Notes: generated from the sequence alone by a model not told the origin. A stretch of 64,000 bases of DNA from Pelodera strongyloides (GCA_036852015.1 JAANDG010000005.1:1-64000); one strand, 5' to 3'. Numbered from the stretch's first letter, positions 45,457-58,742 are shown. Numbers and translations are program-made.

Positions 45457-48400
45457 TTAATAACGACGGCCACGCTCGTAGTCTCTGGTAAATAAAAAAA
45501 TAGTCAGAAACCAGTTAAAATTCTTCCATTCCGGCCCAATGTGTCAACACGACTGACCAGAAAGAAAAATATCACCTTTCCCTTTCCGAGGCTCATGTTC
45601 ATCAAATTAAAACTACTTCTACCCACTTACTCTTTAACAAAAAGTTTGGTCGGATAATCGCTTCACGAATTAGAATTACACATGGTCGTGAGATATAAAA
45701 TGTCATAACACTGTGGCGAATGACTACAAGTGCCAGAACGTGATAACTACTGCTTAGCTGATGCTGACTAAACCCGCTAAGCGGACTAAAAAATAAAACT
45801 CCAGTAATACTGAAACACGGCGCTAAGCGCTACATAATTTAATTTCAATATTCAGCAAACCTGCTACGGCTGCGTGAGCGACGATGACGCTTGCGATCAC
45901 GAGATCTAAACAAACTCACAAAGTCAAAAGATAGCTCACGAAAAGAAAAATGAGTACACTTAACAAAAGGGACCCTTGGCAACTAGGTTTAGCAATTTGC
46001 CAAATAGCAAAGGCCATTAAGAAACAGTAGAGGAAAAACAGCTCATCGCTTGCAATAAAAAGTAACTGTTCCTGTTTAACACTACCGTTTGTATATAAAA
46101 CATAACAATGCGTTTTCCCTTACGTAATCACCGATACCGATTCATCTTATACTACTTTATTTTCATCCTTTCATTGTGATGCACACACTGTGGTGTTATT
46201 CAATAAATTAGACAATGTCGCGCATATCACATATCATACCTGCTGCGCGATCTATCCCTGCGATGCTTCCTCGACGACGAGTGCTGCGAGGCTTTGTTCT
46301 CAATTCCAGCCAGTGTATCCTAATAAAGAAAGAAGTCAAGTAATAGTTAGAACGAAAAGAGATTGCAATTGATAGCCATGTATCTTCCAGATTCTCTCAA
46401 CGATACACCTACACGACAAACGCACACATTACGTCAGGGCCAAATTCTGGCCAAACCACCTCGCTACCTTCAAATAGCATGTTTTTAATCCAGGGGATGG
46501 TAGCTTCAACCACTACCCCAAAAACGATCTTCATAAAAAAAACGCAACGACAAAATACCTGAAGACTGGTTATCAGCAATTTGCATCGGTCATCATGCGC
46601 AACGCGCGAAGTCTTGATTAGTGAAATCGCAGTCAACAAAGTCTCCACTGCACTCTCAACGTCACCAGCAGCTGCGTCGGAAACCTGGATAAAAACAAAC
46701 TCTCAGTAACCCAAGTTACGCAAGGGGACACAAAATGGATAGTCCCATAGAAGATCCGGATGTGTGTGTGCGAGTGGCACGTGGCAAGCAAATAAACAAA
46801 ATATAAACACATTCGTCAGTTCGTAAGCAACACTAGGTACGTCAAGGAAATGGGGAATCCTCAATCGACAGAACTGCGTTGTAATATCTCATGCAGCTGC
46901 TTCAAGTTAATAAAATACATACTTCGTCTTCGTGAAAATTCAGAAGTTCAGATAGATACTCACCGCTCTGCTGATCGCCGAACTGCTCACAGTTCGGTTC
47001 CTATTCATCACCTCCTCAAATTCGTGATCCGCACCAGGTATTTGTTGACCTAAAAATAATAATATTCATATTTTCGTGGCACAATATGCAATATGGTAAA
47101 GGATGAAACTAGAGAAAACAAGGCACATATAAACCACATCCGTTAGGAGGCCTTAAAAATGAGTGAACTCACTAACAATGAACTAACACTCTTGCCCAAT
47201 TCGTTAAACGATAAGATAGTAGTGCTTACATTTGCCGGCATTTTACAACTAGAAAAAAAGAACAGCAAAAAAAAACCCACCACCCGGCCGCATACCGTGT
47301 TGCTGCATCTGATTCATTTGCTGCATTCCAGGAGCTGGGCCTCCGGCACCTATGATTTGTATAATACTACGTTTCACAAATAAAAGAAACAAAACGACAC
47401 TAGGTGGGGTGGGTCGATTATAAACCGCATCTTTTAGGCAAGTTTTATTTCCAAGTAAAATATGACAACTAAGACAAAAGGGCACATAATACTGTTTAAT
47501 ATACTTACCACCAAAAGCGGGATATACTTGCGGATTGATATGCGTTCCGGGGGGAACTCCGTGGGGTGCAGTTGGTTGTGTTTGTTGCTGCATCAGTGGC
47601 CTCATCATCGGCTGAGCCATGCTTGTCGCCTGATTCATTCCTAAAGGAAATTATGATGGGCAAAGTTCAAATTATGATCAGGGTAAAAATGTCGTGCCAT
47701 CGCACGAAAAAAAACCACACTTCTCGCTTCATAAACTTTCTTTTGGACCGCTAGATAACCGGAACCGGAACGGAACTACCGTTTGTCTCACTATTTCATA
47801 TGTTTCCGTGTGGTGTCTGGTGTTGTTCTAGTCACAAATCACTCAATAATCAATCATAATCTACTGACCAGGAGGCGCCTGATGGTGCTGCATCATCATT
47901 GGTCTTTGTTGCTGTTGTTGCTGCATCATATTATTCATCTGACCAGGAGGTGGACCGGACATACTCGGCATTCCTAGAGAAAATACTGACATAATACATG
48001 TTTGTTGATTACATAAATAACATATAATCAAAAGGCAACCCTAAGACGGAAATGCGCATAAAAAGATCATTGGGTAAATGCTGTGGGCAAAGTATATTCG
48101 GTTTAAAAGAAAATCGTCACTACAAAATCGTCGTTTTTCTTCAAGTTTACTTGTATTTAGTAAAGAATAGAGACAAATACTTTACTAAAACCGAATAATT
48201 TTAATTCCAACTCAGGGAGTGAACAAGTAGAAAAGTAGTTCTACTTAACTACCGCAGGATCACGAAACGTGTTCATACAGCTGCTTCCCTATCGGGAGCA
48301 TGCAAATTATTTCGGCAAATACCTGCATATTATATCTTTACATATACTGCAAGGGTCTGCAGGCATATCACTACACGTTTCATAATCCCGCGGTAGTTAA

Positions 48401-51400
48401 GTAGAACTACTTTTCTACTTGTTCACTCCCTGAGTTGGAATTCAAATTATTCGGTTTTGGTGAAGTATTTTTCTTTATTCTTTACTAAATTCAAGTAAAC
48501 TCGAAGCAAAATGATGATTTTATAGTGACTGCGATCCTTTAATAACGGAATCATAATTCAAATAATTCAAGAATTCAACGCTTGATCCATGGTTTTTGTA
48601 GTTTCATCTATGGTTTTTTATTCAATTATTGGCAGTGTTTGGAAATATATCGGTTTTCTTTTAAGCTATGTGTAAGTACCGTACCCGTACGTAAAAGAAA
48701 TTTAGGGATATATGACAACAGTTGTTTATACCATAGTCACAAACCTTGCATTCCCGGTGGTCCCTGTTGCATTCCACCCGGGGCACCTCCGGGAGGACCC
48801 TGCGGCATTCCCATTCCCGGTGCTCCGCCTTGCATTTGCATTCCACCCATCTGTTGAGGAGGTCCCTGTTGCATACCGACCATTCCCTGGGGTCCACCCA
48901 TTCCTCCTTGTGGGCCTCCCATTCCCTGGGGACCTCCCATTGTGGGACCTCCCATCATCTGTGGCCCAGGGCCCATACCGGGACCTCCAGGACCCATCGG
49001 ACCACCAGGTCGCATACCACCAGGACCTAAAAAGCATTGAAATGGGGGGCTCAAAGCATATCGTTCGAACCGAACATAATTTCGCCATTTCGCCCACATT
49101 ACTCACAGATTATCAACATGCACAGCACTCTCATGATGATGCTTCGTAGCTCCGTTTAACTACGACTACGGCAAAAAGGAATGAAGTCGCCGTGTCCCCG
49201 AATTAGTAAACGGCAACTTGTTCCAGATTCCAGAAAACAAGCAATGCTACTCGTTACCCACCAGAAACATTGGGTCCAACAGGGCCTCCCATCATTGGTG
49301 GTCGTCCTTGGTTCATCATAAGAGGCATCGGACCGCCTGGCCTAGGTCCACCTGCCGGACCACCCATCATAGGACCCCCTGGACCCACAGGACCACCAGG
49401 GCCGCCAGGACCACCTGGTCGCACACCCATAAGAGGACCCATAAGGTTGACGGGACCAGGTCCTGGTCCACCGAATCCCATAGGTCTGGGTCCCATTGGA
49501 CCTGGACCTCCCGGTCCACGGTTCATAGGTCCGGGACCTCCGGGGCCAGGAATTACCGATGGAGGTCCTCCACTACCAATTCGTATCGTTCCCATGTTCA
49601 AAACACCCGGCTCTTCCTAAATACACAACATAACGGTTTGGTGATTTGAAGTACGAAGTTCACAAATCAGAATACACGTCCGCACCAAAATGAAGCTAGC
49701 TAAAGAACATCATGAAACGAACAATCGCTCAAAAACATTTCCGTCGGTCCAGCTCAGTCTTTAGCAAAAAAATCCCACCTTTATCGGTTTCTTCGCTGAA
49801 GTCTCCTCCAGTTTGGCTAGAGACAGTTTCGTGTATGGTAATACCTGAAAACTCACAAAATGAGAATTCCTTGCAATTCGGTATCTGGAGAATACACGTA
49901 GTTTTCGTCACAATAAAATTTCTACTACTACTACAATATTTAAATGTTCAAAATAAAACGATGGAATCATGGAATATACAATACTCACTGGTTAGTTCTT
50001 CGAAAAAATTAAAACTCTACAAGGAAAGAAAGTGTAGGTAGGTTATCAGAATACGTTTTCCAGAGTCAAGAGGCCATATTCACGACTCAGTTCCCTATGG
50101 GGAATTCCCCGTCTTTTTCTCTGCCTGTCTCACCTTAGAATGATATTTTCTGTCCCCAGGGAATATTTTCCCCAGGGAACCGGAGTGGTGAATATGGCCT
50201 ATGATCTCAGCTACTTCTAAGGAAAGGTAAGGCAAACCGTTGGGTTCTGTCCGTGTAGTTGTTTCTTGGGAAGAGAATTGATCGCCGTTCTCACAGACGC
50301 TTCGGATGCAAAGACAAGCAGACCGTAACCCTAAAAATATAGGTAAAATTATGTCAACGACCGAAATATAAAGCAAATATAGAACAGAAATAATAATTCA
50401 ATTTAATTTAGAGCTCTTTCAAAGTTCAAACTTTCCATATTTTGCAATTTGTTTTCGCTTTCAATGTGAACTTGAAATGCTCTCGCTCTCAATATACATA
50501 AACAGCAGAACGTGCCAGTTCAGGGGCAGGGAAATATATTTTTTCATTTTACTTAGTATTACCTTGCTTTGCCCGTTGTTCCTATTATCGTAAAACTTCA
50601 CATCAACCAAGTCCTTCAATCCTAGTTCAACAACGGCAGCCTGCAAACGTTAAAAGATAATATAAATAATAACTATTAATTATCCTAGTTGTAGTTCAGC
50701 ATTTTGGACAAAAATAGTGAACACGGCTTTTTTCAAGACGTACAGTGTCTTCGAAAAAAAAAGAGAATATAAAGTGACCAAATTCAATGTCCCACCTTAA
50801 CTTGTGCATCAGTTGTCCACCATGTCACATTGCCAATATAACAGCAATATCTACGTCCCGACGGCGTAACGGTCGTGGAGGATCCATTGGTAACCGAACT
50901 AGCCGCCGTTGCCGTTGCGGGCGTTGGTGTTGCGGGTGTTGACTTGGTTTCACTCACCTGAAAAACGTTTTGCACCTTTACCTGTAAAGTTAAGCTTTCT
51001 AAATGCCGTAAAAAATTTAACGTTAATGAACAATGGATTCCACCTTGAGCAAAATTAGCGCGTAGCTTAGCGTAAAATAACACAGCAAAGCATACGTTTA
51101 ATCAGGCCCCCTCCGGAGCTAATTATAAATTTATAAACTTGAATAAAGCTTATAATTACTAAATTATGATCTCCCCTTGCACGGAGGATTTTATGCCTTG
51201 GATTATATTTGGTTGAAATGAGGATTCAATTTCAAAATATTACACTCAATTGCGGAAACAACACGGCAAGAAAGTACTTGTAAAAATAAATAATAAAAAC
51301 CAAACAAACTAACATCGTGTTTTGAATCCTTTCCATCTGCGGGCGCAGTGGCAACATCGTAAAGGTCTGACTCGTCTTCTTCATTCACAGAATTTTCCTT

Positions 51401-51804
51401 TTTAATTGATCTAAATTTTGCGAGTTAAACAAAGCTCATTTGACAAAGAAGTACACCAAAGCCATACAATTCACTACTTCAGTTAAAGTTAAAGTGCGCC
51501 GATTTAGTACACAACTACAAATACTGCCACGGGAGCAATGTAAGATAAAGGAAAGAAGCAGTCAGATAATGGACATCGCCGCTGAAATTACCAAAGAAAA
51601 ATAGTATTGTCCCGGCTAACTAGAAAGAATTAGACTGTCATCGCCATTCGCCATCCCACACTGCAGATATCACTTTAAATAAACGTACATTTCTTGCTCT
51701 TGCTCCTCGCCTAGAAGTTCATTTTCATCAATAGCTTCGTGTTCCTGTAGCTCCGTTTCGTGCCCCTCGGCACCCAGTAATTCCGCCTCGTTTATGTCCC
51801 CCAT
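45457..51804 (-). CDS. CPSF6: CPSF6/CFIm68-like cleavage factor I subunit (16 exons, 634 aa)
   Basis: Exons: 51804-51689, 51410-51314, 50957-50796, 50640-50563, 50330-50238, 49844-49779, 49616-49262, 49026-48745, 47973-47869, 47640-47509, 47349-47296, 47049-46964, 46684-46559, 46319-46240, 45905-45861, 45484-45457; total 1905 nt, in frame to TAA. CFIm68 pairs with CFIm25 (NUDT21) and directs poly(A) site choice in the nucleus. Evidence: acidic N terminus with DLYDV; an RRM at about residues 110-185 with the family signature [11 protein letters not shown] and [20 protein letters not shown]; a long Gly/Pro/Met-rich then Gln-rich middle (about 205-550); then [20 protein letters not shown] and [20 protein letters not shown], hallmarks of CPSF6/7; and a short Arg/Ser tail ending RGRRY. 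The RS tail is shorter than in vertebrates. An acceptor (TTTTCAG|GA) lies just before the ATG. Confidence 0.93.
48116..48529. mobile_element. Long inverted-repeat element in CPSF6-like intron 8
   Basis: The arms (about 48116-48272 and 48370-48529) are inverse complements. For example GAACAAGTAGAAAAGTAGTT against AACTACTTTTCTACTTGTTC, and ACCGCAGGATCACGAAACGT against ACGTTTCATAATCCCGCGGT with differences. The loop is about 100 bp. Non-coding. Confidence 0.7.
50069..50202. mobile_element. MITE, GAGGCCATATTCACCAC family, copy 1
   Basis: The ends AGAGGCCATATTCACGACTC and GAGTGGTGAATATGGCCT-type sequence are inverted, 134 bp apart. The interior contains CCCTATGGGGAATTCCCCGT and TTTTTCTCTGCCTGTCTC. 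In the intron between exons 5 and 6. Confidence 0.65.
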
Positions 51805-53339
51805 TCCTGAAAACAGAATAAGCAACAGTCAAATAAAGAAAATCGCTGTATAAGCGGACAAGTGGCATGGAGAGAACGAAGAATAAAGGAATGAAGGTCA
51901 CTACCACATTGGATAGAAGTTGTTAAGGTGATTCTTCGCCGTGTATTGAAGAAAAAAAGTAGACAGCCGGCAAACAAACAAAAAGATCTACAACCAGTAC
52001 ACGGTACGATTGCTTACAAGGACTTCGCGGTGCGGCAAAGAAAACCCAGTAGCACACAGGTTGCTGGTGTGTCCACGCGATGGGTCAAATAGGTTTTGGA
52101 CTATATTTATTAGCGTTTAATTTGGAATTTGACATCAAAATATTTCATCCACGCCGTGCGAATATCTGCTGACGACAGAATTTTTTGAAAACTACCCACA
52201 GCACAGGACCCAAACAAGTCCGAATCCTGCCCGCAATATGAATTTATAATATGCAGATCTGTGACCGAATAGTTACTAAAAGATAGCAAGATATGATTAA
52301 TTGATCTAGTATTCAACTAGGGCGAAAAATATACCAACATTTCGAAATAGTGAAAACCTAGTACGCTTTTAGCAACTGCTATTCAAATAAGTATGAGTTT
52401 AGTTTTTATTTAGTAGATAAGTAGATCGCCTGCTAATTTGTTGCTAATGTGATCTGGACCAGGTACTAAATGATTCTTTTTCTCGCGACGTTGCGGTCCG
52501 CAGCGTGCGAACTACGGTAGAGCAATTGATTTATAAAAAATTGTCAGAACACCCTCACTTCACTGGCAAAATTTCCCACCTCTCATCAATCATCCAACGT
52601 ATTCAATATCACCGTTTGACAATTTATAACAAATTTCAGTGTAACAAAAGAACAACAAGAATCTTACGAAAAAATACATTTCCTTCAATGTACCACAACA
52701 AACACTTATATAGTATGCATACTAGGCGGAGAGTTATCTCGAGCTATGAACAAGTGAGATAGAATATAAAGGCAAACAAACTCAACAAAAATATACAGTA
52801 CCTCCTATACAGTGTACACATATTTTTCATACGAAAATTGATAACAAATTAGGGATTTAAAAACACTATTGTAAAGGAAAAGTGATATGGAGTAGTTTAA
52901 ATCAACAACAACTAAATATATTTGCTTATTTCCTATAAAAGAGGGGACTGATGTGCTAAATCCAAAAAGTGCTGCATTACAAAGAAATCAACAAAATTTA
53001 AACAGAATGTGTTCATTTCCCAGTTTCCATTTCAGGCGCGAAATCTTCGTAAAATCCTCCGTCAGCACTGTACGAAAATGTGGGCTAAAAGGAGCATTTT
53101 AAATATTACCAGTATTCCAGGCAAATACGCCATTATAATAAAAAATAACCATTTATCTCATTACGAGATCACACTACAGAGGACCATTTCTCTAGTTATG
53201 TGGCGCTCTTCACCACATGTGAACCTACATACTTCCATTGTCAAACTTCATGACTAGTGCCAGCCACAACAAAGCTACCCTACTACCGGTCATAGAAATC
53301 ACCCAATGCACGATTCTAAACGTTCTCCATTATTTCAAA
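51805..53339. other. Spacer between NAF1-like and CPSF6-like genes
   Basis: About 1.5 kb of AT-rich sequence between two co-directional genes. A 68-codon minus frame at 52316-52110 follows a possible acceptor but has no recognisable similarity. An additional short exon or an outron/5' UTR intron for the CPSF6-like gene could lie here. Confidence 0.35.
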
Positions 53340-54203
53340 CTAATTTACCTCAGTCGCCTTGAACTGTTGAGGAGGCGGGCCTCTCCATCTTGGATGTTGG
53401 TCCTGTTGCCTGAAGTTACCGTGCCCGCCTGGAGGCCACTGTCCTCTGGGAGCTCCCCTGCCACCTCTTTGCCCCCCTCCGTTCCCTCTAGGCTGTCCAC
53501 GCCCACGTCCTCGCCCACGATTCTCTTCGAAGTCACGCGGACGCTTTCTATTGCCTGTAAAGCGTAAAGGTAAAATGTAATCCAAACATAAATCAATATG
53601 GTCTCAAAGAACACACCACAAACACATATGTCTAGAATAGCAATTCTCGTCTTCCCAATTTCACAAAACGGACATAGGTTAGGAATCGAAATCGTCTACA
53701 CCTACTTATAACATATGTACATACCTAAAATAGACAAGTGAAGCCTTAGCATAAGTCGGCACTCAGGAGAAAGCACAACTCCTAAGGTACGAATTCTCAT
53801 GCCTGAAACACACCTTTCTGTCCTTGCTCGTTTAGCTTTGTCTCATCCTCGGAGTCTTCTCCAGACACATCACCATCTTGTTCGTCCACGATCTTCATAC
53901 TGAACAAGAAACTCTGTCAATTCAAATTCAACATCAATACTCATTACATTATCAATCATATCATTAGCTCTCCAGAGGCCGTATTCACCACTCAATTCCC
54001 CATGGGGAATTCCCCGTCTTTTTCTCTGCGTGTCTCACACTACAACGCTCTTTTCAGTCCCCAGGGACTACTTCCCCGAGGGAATCGGAGTGGTGAATAT
54101 GGCCTCAGGAAGAAAAGTGCAAATACGTATATTAGTGTAAAGCGCATCTCAGAGGTGAACTGAAGTGGTGCCCGGGCTTTTATTCCAAGAAGTGGGAAAT
54201 AAA

Positions 54204-54248
<45 letters not shown>

Positions 54249-57017
54249 ACACGTACATACCGAGACAGCTGATCGACGAGTACAAGTCTAGTGCACTCTT
54301 CATCATTGGCCGCGATGAACACTTCAGTTCCAACTGGCCATTTCTGTGCTTCTTCTTGCGTGTTAAAACGAACACAGTACCATGGTTCGCGGACATTACC
54401 CATCACATCGTAAACCTGTAATATTCTTCGCATTATGTATTATAACGAGTATATTTCTGAAATAAGCGACGATTTGGGAATTGAGGAAGTAAGTTTCGCT
54501 TTTGTTCTTTTCAATAAAATATTCAATACATATAAAGTAAGCGCCAACATAATATGCCTGCGAAATTTTTACTATTCACTTCTACTAGGAAAAGCGAGGC
54601 CTGATCGTGCATTTCGACCACGCCAACCATAAAGAGTTCAGTTTTCTTGAACCTAATCTTTCCTTTCGACTTTTACGTACGATCTTCCTACTACCCTTCT
54701 ACTTCCACAATTACCGATTAGTTTTGAAGCAAGCAATACGCAAAGACGACGCACGCCGGAAATCAATAACAATGGTTTATTGGTTAACAGGTTAACAATA
54801 AATATAAAGCAAAGAAAGTACGTCAACCAAAGGGAACAAATTCGGCAAAATTCGCAGTTATGTACATCACAATAAGATCTTACCTGACCAATCACCTTCT
54901 TCTGTTTGTCGAACAAAATTGAGTCAAAATCGAGGGCGATCGCATTAGCGCCATTCGAAGCCACACAAACTAAACAACAATGAAATTTATTGGGAACTGG
55001 GATGCAGGAAAAACTAGTCATAGAATCTCTGCTCTAAAAAAAGTTACGAGCCTTTGAAATTTTATATATGGAAAATTTGCTGTGTGTGGTTTTATGACTT
55101 TAGGCTCAAGCTACTCTTGCGAGATAATTCGACTCACCAAGCTTATCGATGATGCTGACCACTTTTCCAAGTTTTTTCATCTCAGTCTCGGGTCTGAGAG
55201 AAATAGACACCGTTTGCACGGAGCCCATCTTGTCGTATTCGTGTTGTGCAGGCTCTTTCCGTGTGTTCTACATTACGTATTGTTAGCTACGAATCTTAGG
55301 CACGTGTTTGAATCAATTTCAACAGTTCGGTGACCTATTTTTACCTTCTATTGGATGGCATAGGGCTGGCTATACGGCATAAAAAGATGTTGAGACCCAC
55401 TATTTACACGACTCCGGGAAAGCAAATAAAGTTAATTCGGCAACCCCTTTTTTGCCGATAAACATTACCGACCTAATCAGTTCCAGTCACCAATCTAAAA
55501 GGCTACCGAAAGCCACTCCATTTGGGGCTGATCATATCCGCATACTATTTATATATTTAGTGAAACATACTGTTGTTACATCTGACATCCCCTTAAAATC
55601 GTTGTTATATCTCATTGTAAACAAGTCGACCAGTCCTGTCACTAAGCTAAACAAGCCACCTACTTTACACACGGATTTCACACCTTAAGGTTTAAAAAAA
55701 ACTCGACTATATGACGGAAAATTAAGATAACACCTTAGCAAGTTCTCATTCAATTCAAATAGAACCTACCCGTCTTCTATTGGCTGGCTGTGGCTTCTTT
55801 CCGTACTCCACCATATGAACCTCCTCCAATTCCTTGGCGGCATACGAAAGAATGCTAAAAAATGAATATCTTATTATGTTTATAAACAATTGGAAGTGAC
55901 TTCTTCTTCTTAAACTCAACTTCTTACTTGGAAGTGACTTCTTCTTCTTAAACTCAACTTCTTACTATTCGCAACAGGAATTTCTGATAAGAACTTTCAA
56001 CAGCGTAACTCCCGAATTCCCGAAATTCACAGGAATTTAGCGAAATTAGAGTAATTATGCAATCATATTAATTTTAATGACTCTATGACGCACTTATTGA
56101 ATTCTTCTTCAGAATCGTCAGCTGAGAAATGGAGCGAATCAACTTCCTCTACATCCGAATGCGCATCTCCACGAATGTCCTGGAAATGTCACAGTTCTCT
56201 CACTATTATTTTGTATACATATATTTTTATAGTTCCATAGTTCAATTAATTATTATTATTGCCACAAATAAGCTATATTTCTATCCACCTCTCTTAGTTG
56301 AGCAGAAGCTCTCAAATATTTCCGACAGTTTCGGTATTCTAAGTACGCCCAAGCCATGAGGCATATTCGATTATTGCCCAAAGATGTCTATATCTCTGCA
56401 GCGCACTACTTAGGTAGACCAGAGCGGACTACAGGAACCCCTGCGGGGGTCCCTGAGGCCAGCTTTAACCTTTGACGTCACGTAATGTCTTGTGGCCATT
56501 TGAAAACTTAAAAAATGGTTGTCGAAGGGTATATAAAATAAGAGGATCGCTGAATAATTCTACCTCAACAGCTTCTGCTTTGATCTTCACCACGGATTCT
56601 ATAGCGGGATACGTAGATGTGTTGGTGCCCTAAACATATAACAATGCAAATATAAAAACTAACAAAACGGCAAAAATGATCGATGGAGTATATCAACAAA
56701 CATAAATATAATCTAAAAATACATACAGCTGAGTTCTCCTCGTCGAGGACATCTTCAACTTTGATCCCAGCAACGGTTACTTTCCAGAGCAATTCTTCAA
56801 GAATTTGTCGGACAGCGAGTGCAATCTCTTCTAGATATGAGTAAGTCATTCTTATTCGAGTGCGTGGACCGCGTTATTTGCAATACGTACAGAGAAAAAA
56901 GTAAACAAAGGGTAAATAAATAAACAACGTATGAAAACCATATTTAACTTAAGAAAAATAAAACAATCACTCACCATCTGTTTCAGCGATAGCAGCCTTT
57001 GCTTCAATAGGCGCCAT
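53340..57017 (-). CDS. NAF1: NAF1-like H/ACA RNP assembly factor (10 exons, 351 aa)
   Basis: Exons: 57017-56975, 56830-56727, 56629-56564, 56179-56094, 55854-55770, 55267-55138, 54969-54884, 54415-54261, 53899-53814 and 53554-53340; total 1056 nt, in frame to TAG. NAF1 is a nuclear chaperone that binds Cbf5/dyskerin and is later replaced by Gar1 during H/ACA snoRNP and telomerase RNP maturation. The Gar1-like core (about residues 140-250) has LGKVVSIIDKL, ALDFDSILFDKQKKVIGQV and YDVMGNVREPWYCVRFNT. It is flanked by acidic stretches (EVDSLHFSADDSEEEF; EDSEDE) and ends in an RGRGRGR- and Gln/Pro-rich tail. Order matches NAF1 rather than Gar1. The last exon might splice on at GAG|GTAAAT instead of stopping after VN. 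An acceptor lies 13 bases before the ATG. Confidence 0.9.
53975..54107. mobile_element. MITE, GAGGCCATATTCACCAC family, copy 2
   Basis: The ends GAGGCCGTATTCACCACTCA and AGTGGTGAATATGGCCTC are inverted, 133 bp apart. Lies in the NAF1-like intron 8, and the interior is highly similar to the 50069 copy. Confidence 0.7.
54207..54252 (+). repeat. (AC)n microsatellite
   Basis: Runs of AC dinucleotides directly downstream (transcript sense) of the NAF1-like exon 8 donor at 54260. Confidence 0.9.
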
Positions 57018-57171
57018 CACAACTCGGCCACTAAAAGCATTCATCAGAAGAACAAATCTTATTATATAAAGGAGAAGAGTTTGTCACGGGTTTGTTTTTA
57101 TGTGCACAACGAAATCCCTTCATAAAGAAAAGACAAAATAATTTCGTCTCATTTTATTTACTAACAAAATC

Positions 57172-57255
57172 TTGGCCGCTGGCGGGATTCGAACCCACAG
57201 CAGCTCCCAATCTCTCGATTCACAGTCCAACGCTCTACCTGTTGAGCTATGCTAG
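57172..57255 (-). other. tRNA-like sequence, probably degenerate
   Basis: The minus strand has an A box TAGCTCAACAGG with a paired D stem (GCTC/GAGC) and a B box GGGTTCGAATCCC in a 5-bp T stem. A possible anticodon GTG lies in GGACTGTGAATC. The anticodon stem is poor, the variable region is about 15 nt too long for a class I tRNA, and only two to three acceptor pairs form. Most likely a tRNA pseudogene or SINE head rather than a working tRNA-His. It sits 150 bp from the NAF1-like start. Confidence 0.4.
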
Positions 57256-58090
57256 CTTATATGAAGAGGATCTTATAGGAGATAGAAGAGCAATTGCAAT
57301 AGCTAATTTGCAAATTTGCATGAAGTCCAGAACCATATTATACGTTTCCACATAAACATAAATGAACATCTTTTTTAAGTTTGAAGAAATTCCTTTTTTT
57401 AATAGGGTAACAATCGGCCGAAGGCCGATTCCTCCAGTCGGAGAAGGAACGGCTGGTACTACTATACAAAAAATCGCAGAAAACAAAGTGAAACTGTGTA
57501 CATACTTCTACTATTCTAGGCACGTTGGCCACACACGATTTACCCAAAATATCAAGATAAAAAGAGTAATACACACAAAAAGACTAAATAAATAAATTTT
57601 ATAAAAAAAAATTCAAAAAACATTTTTTTGTAGATTTGATAAATTGTGAATGAATACGGTAGAATGGTACACTCATTGCAGAAATCACAGTATACCAAAA
57701 ATCGCAGAGAGTGCGAATAGTTCTCGAGTTCAATTCACAAAGCCGACATGAAATTACAAATGACGAAAATAGGGGCGTTCCGGATTTCTTTGTTTAGCGG
57801 GAAATCCGAGAAACTAGCTCAATCTTCTTATAGCTTTAGCAAATATTCCTTATATAGGTTTATTTCACAGAGGCTCTACTCTAGCATGGGGTACTCCGCA
57901 TACACCAGACTTGGAATATTTCACGTCTAAAGCCTTCCACGTAATTATATAGTTTCCCAATTTTGACGGTGGCGGACAAAATGTAAAACTTCACGTATTT
58001 TGTCCAGCATATAAATCAGGAACTAACGATCGCCATAAAAGGCTTGTGTTAGTGTTAGCATACGAATGTTTTCCTAATTGTGTAAATGGT

Positions 58091-58499
58091 CGAGAAGAAA
58101 GTTCTTCTCAATTTACAAGCACATGCGGTCCGGAATTTCAGAAATATTACTGCGAAAACAGCATTTCTTTACCCTTAGTACTCACAGTTATTCCCCGGCA
58201 TACTTTTCGGCCAGGTACCGTAGTCAGTACGTTTTTTAGGGTTTATATTCATCTATTAGCATTCTTTCTCTACCTAATAATGGTTAAACGAATGAAGATC
58301 ATTCCTACGATAATAACAAGACGTGTCCAATACTATGTGGACTAAAAGCGCAAAAAGTGATTCAGACTACGGTACCTGGTGGAACAGTTTGCCGGGGAAT
58401 AATTCCGTGAGTTCTAGGTGTAAAGAAATGCGGTTTTCGCAGTAATATTTCTGAAATACCGGACTTCCTGTGCGAGTAAATTGAAGAAAACTTTCTTCG
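58091..58499. mobile_element. Inverted-repeat element
   Basis: The arms at about 58091-58225 and 58365-58499 are inverse complements with small differences (AAATATTACTGCGAAAAC against GTTTTCGCAGTAATATTT; CCAGGTACCGTAGTC against GACTACGGTACCTGG). The 58046-58345 open frame is produced by this element and is not a gene. Confidence 0.65.
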
Positions 58500-58550
58500 C
58501 CTGGCACTATAACGCATCATTGTATGATTTACATATTATATGTGTCATAT

Positions 58551-58742
58551 ACTGTCACCACCGATAGTGACAATACCTGGTGTCTTGTGATGCGTATGGA
58601 CTGCGTCAATAAACACCTGTTTATACAACAAATTTATTTAACACAATCAAAATACACAAAACAAGTGGAGAAGCTAGCAGTACCGCGGGATCAGAGATCT
58701 ACCACACTGCTATTAGGTTGCTTGTAGCGAAGCAATTCGTGC
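58551..58742. repeat. Truncated copy of the 58945 LTR-like repeat
   Basis: ACTGTCACCACCGATAGTGA through GTAGCGAAGCAATTCGTGC parallels the start and middle of the 58945-59546 repeat in the same orientation, lacking part of the centre and the far end. Confidence 0.7.

Noticed and set aside
49254..49649. Plus-strand collagen-like frames
   Set aside because: Antisense of the Gly/Pro-rich CPSF6-like exon; the minus-strand frame is supported by flanking splice sites and family similarity.
52110..52316. 68-codon minus frame as an extra NAF1-like or CPSF6-like exon
   Set aside because: No similarity to either family, and both genes already close in frame without it.
57172..57255. Functional tRNA-His gene
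   Set aside because: Acceptor and anticodon stems fail to pair and the variable loop is too long; kept only as a tRNA-like sequence.
58046..58345. 99-codon plus frame with several cysteines
   Set aside because: Lies within an inverted-repeat element; the reverse arm shows it is repeat sequence.
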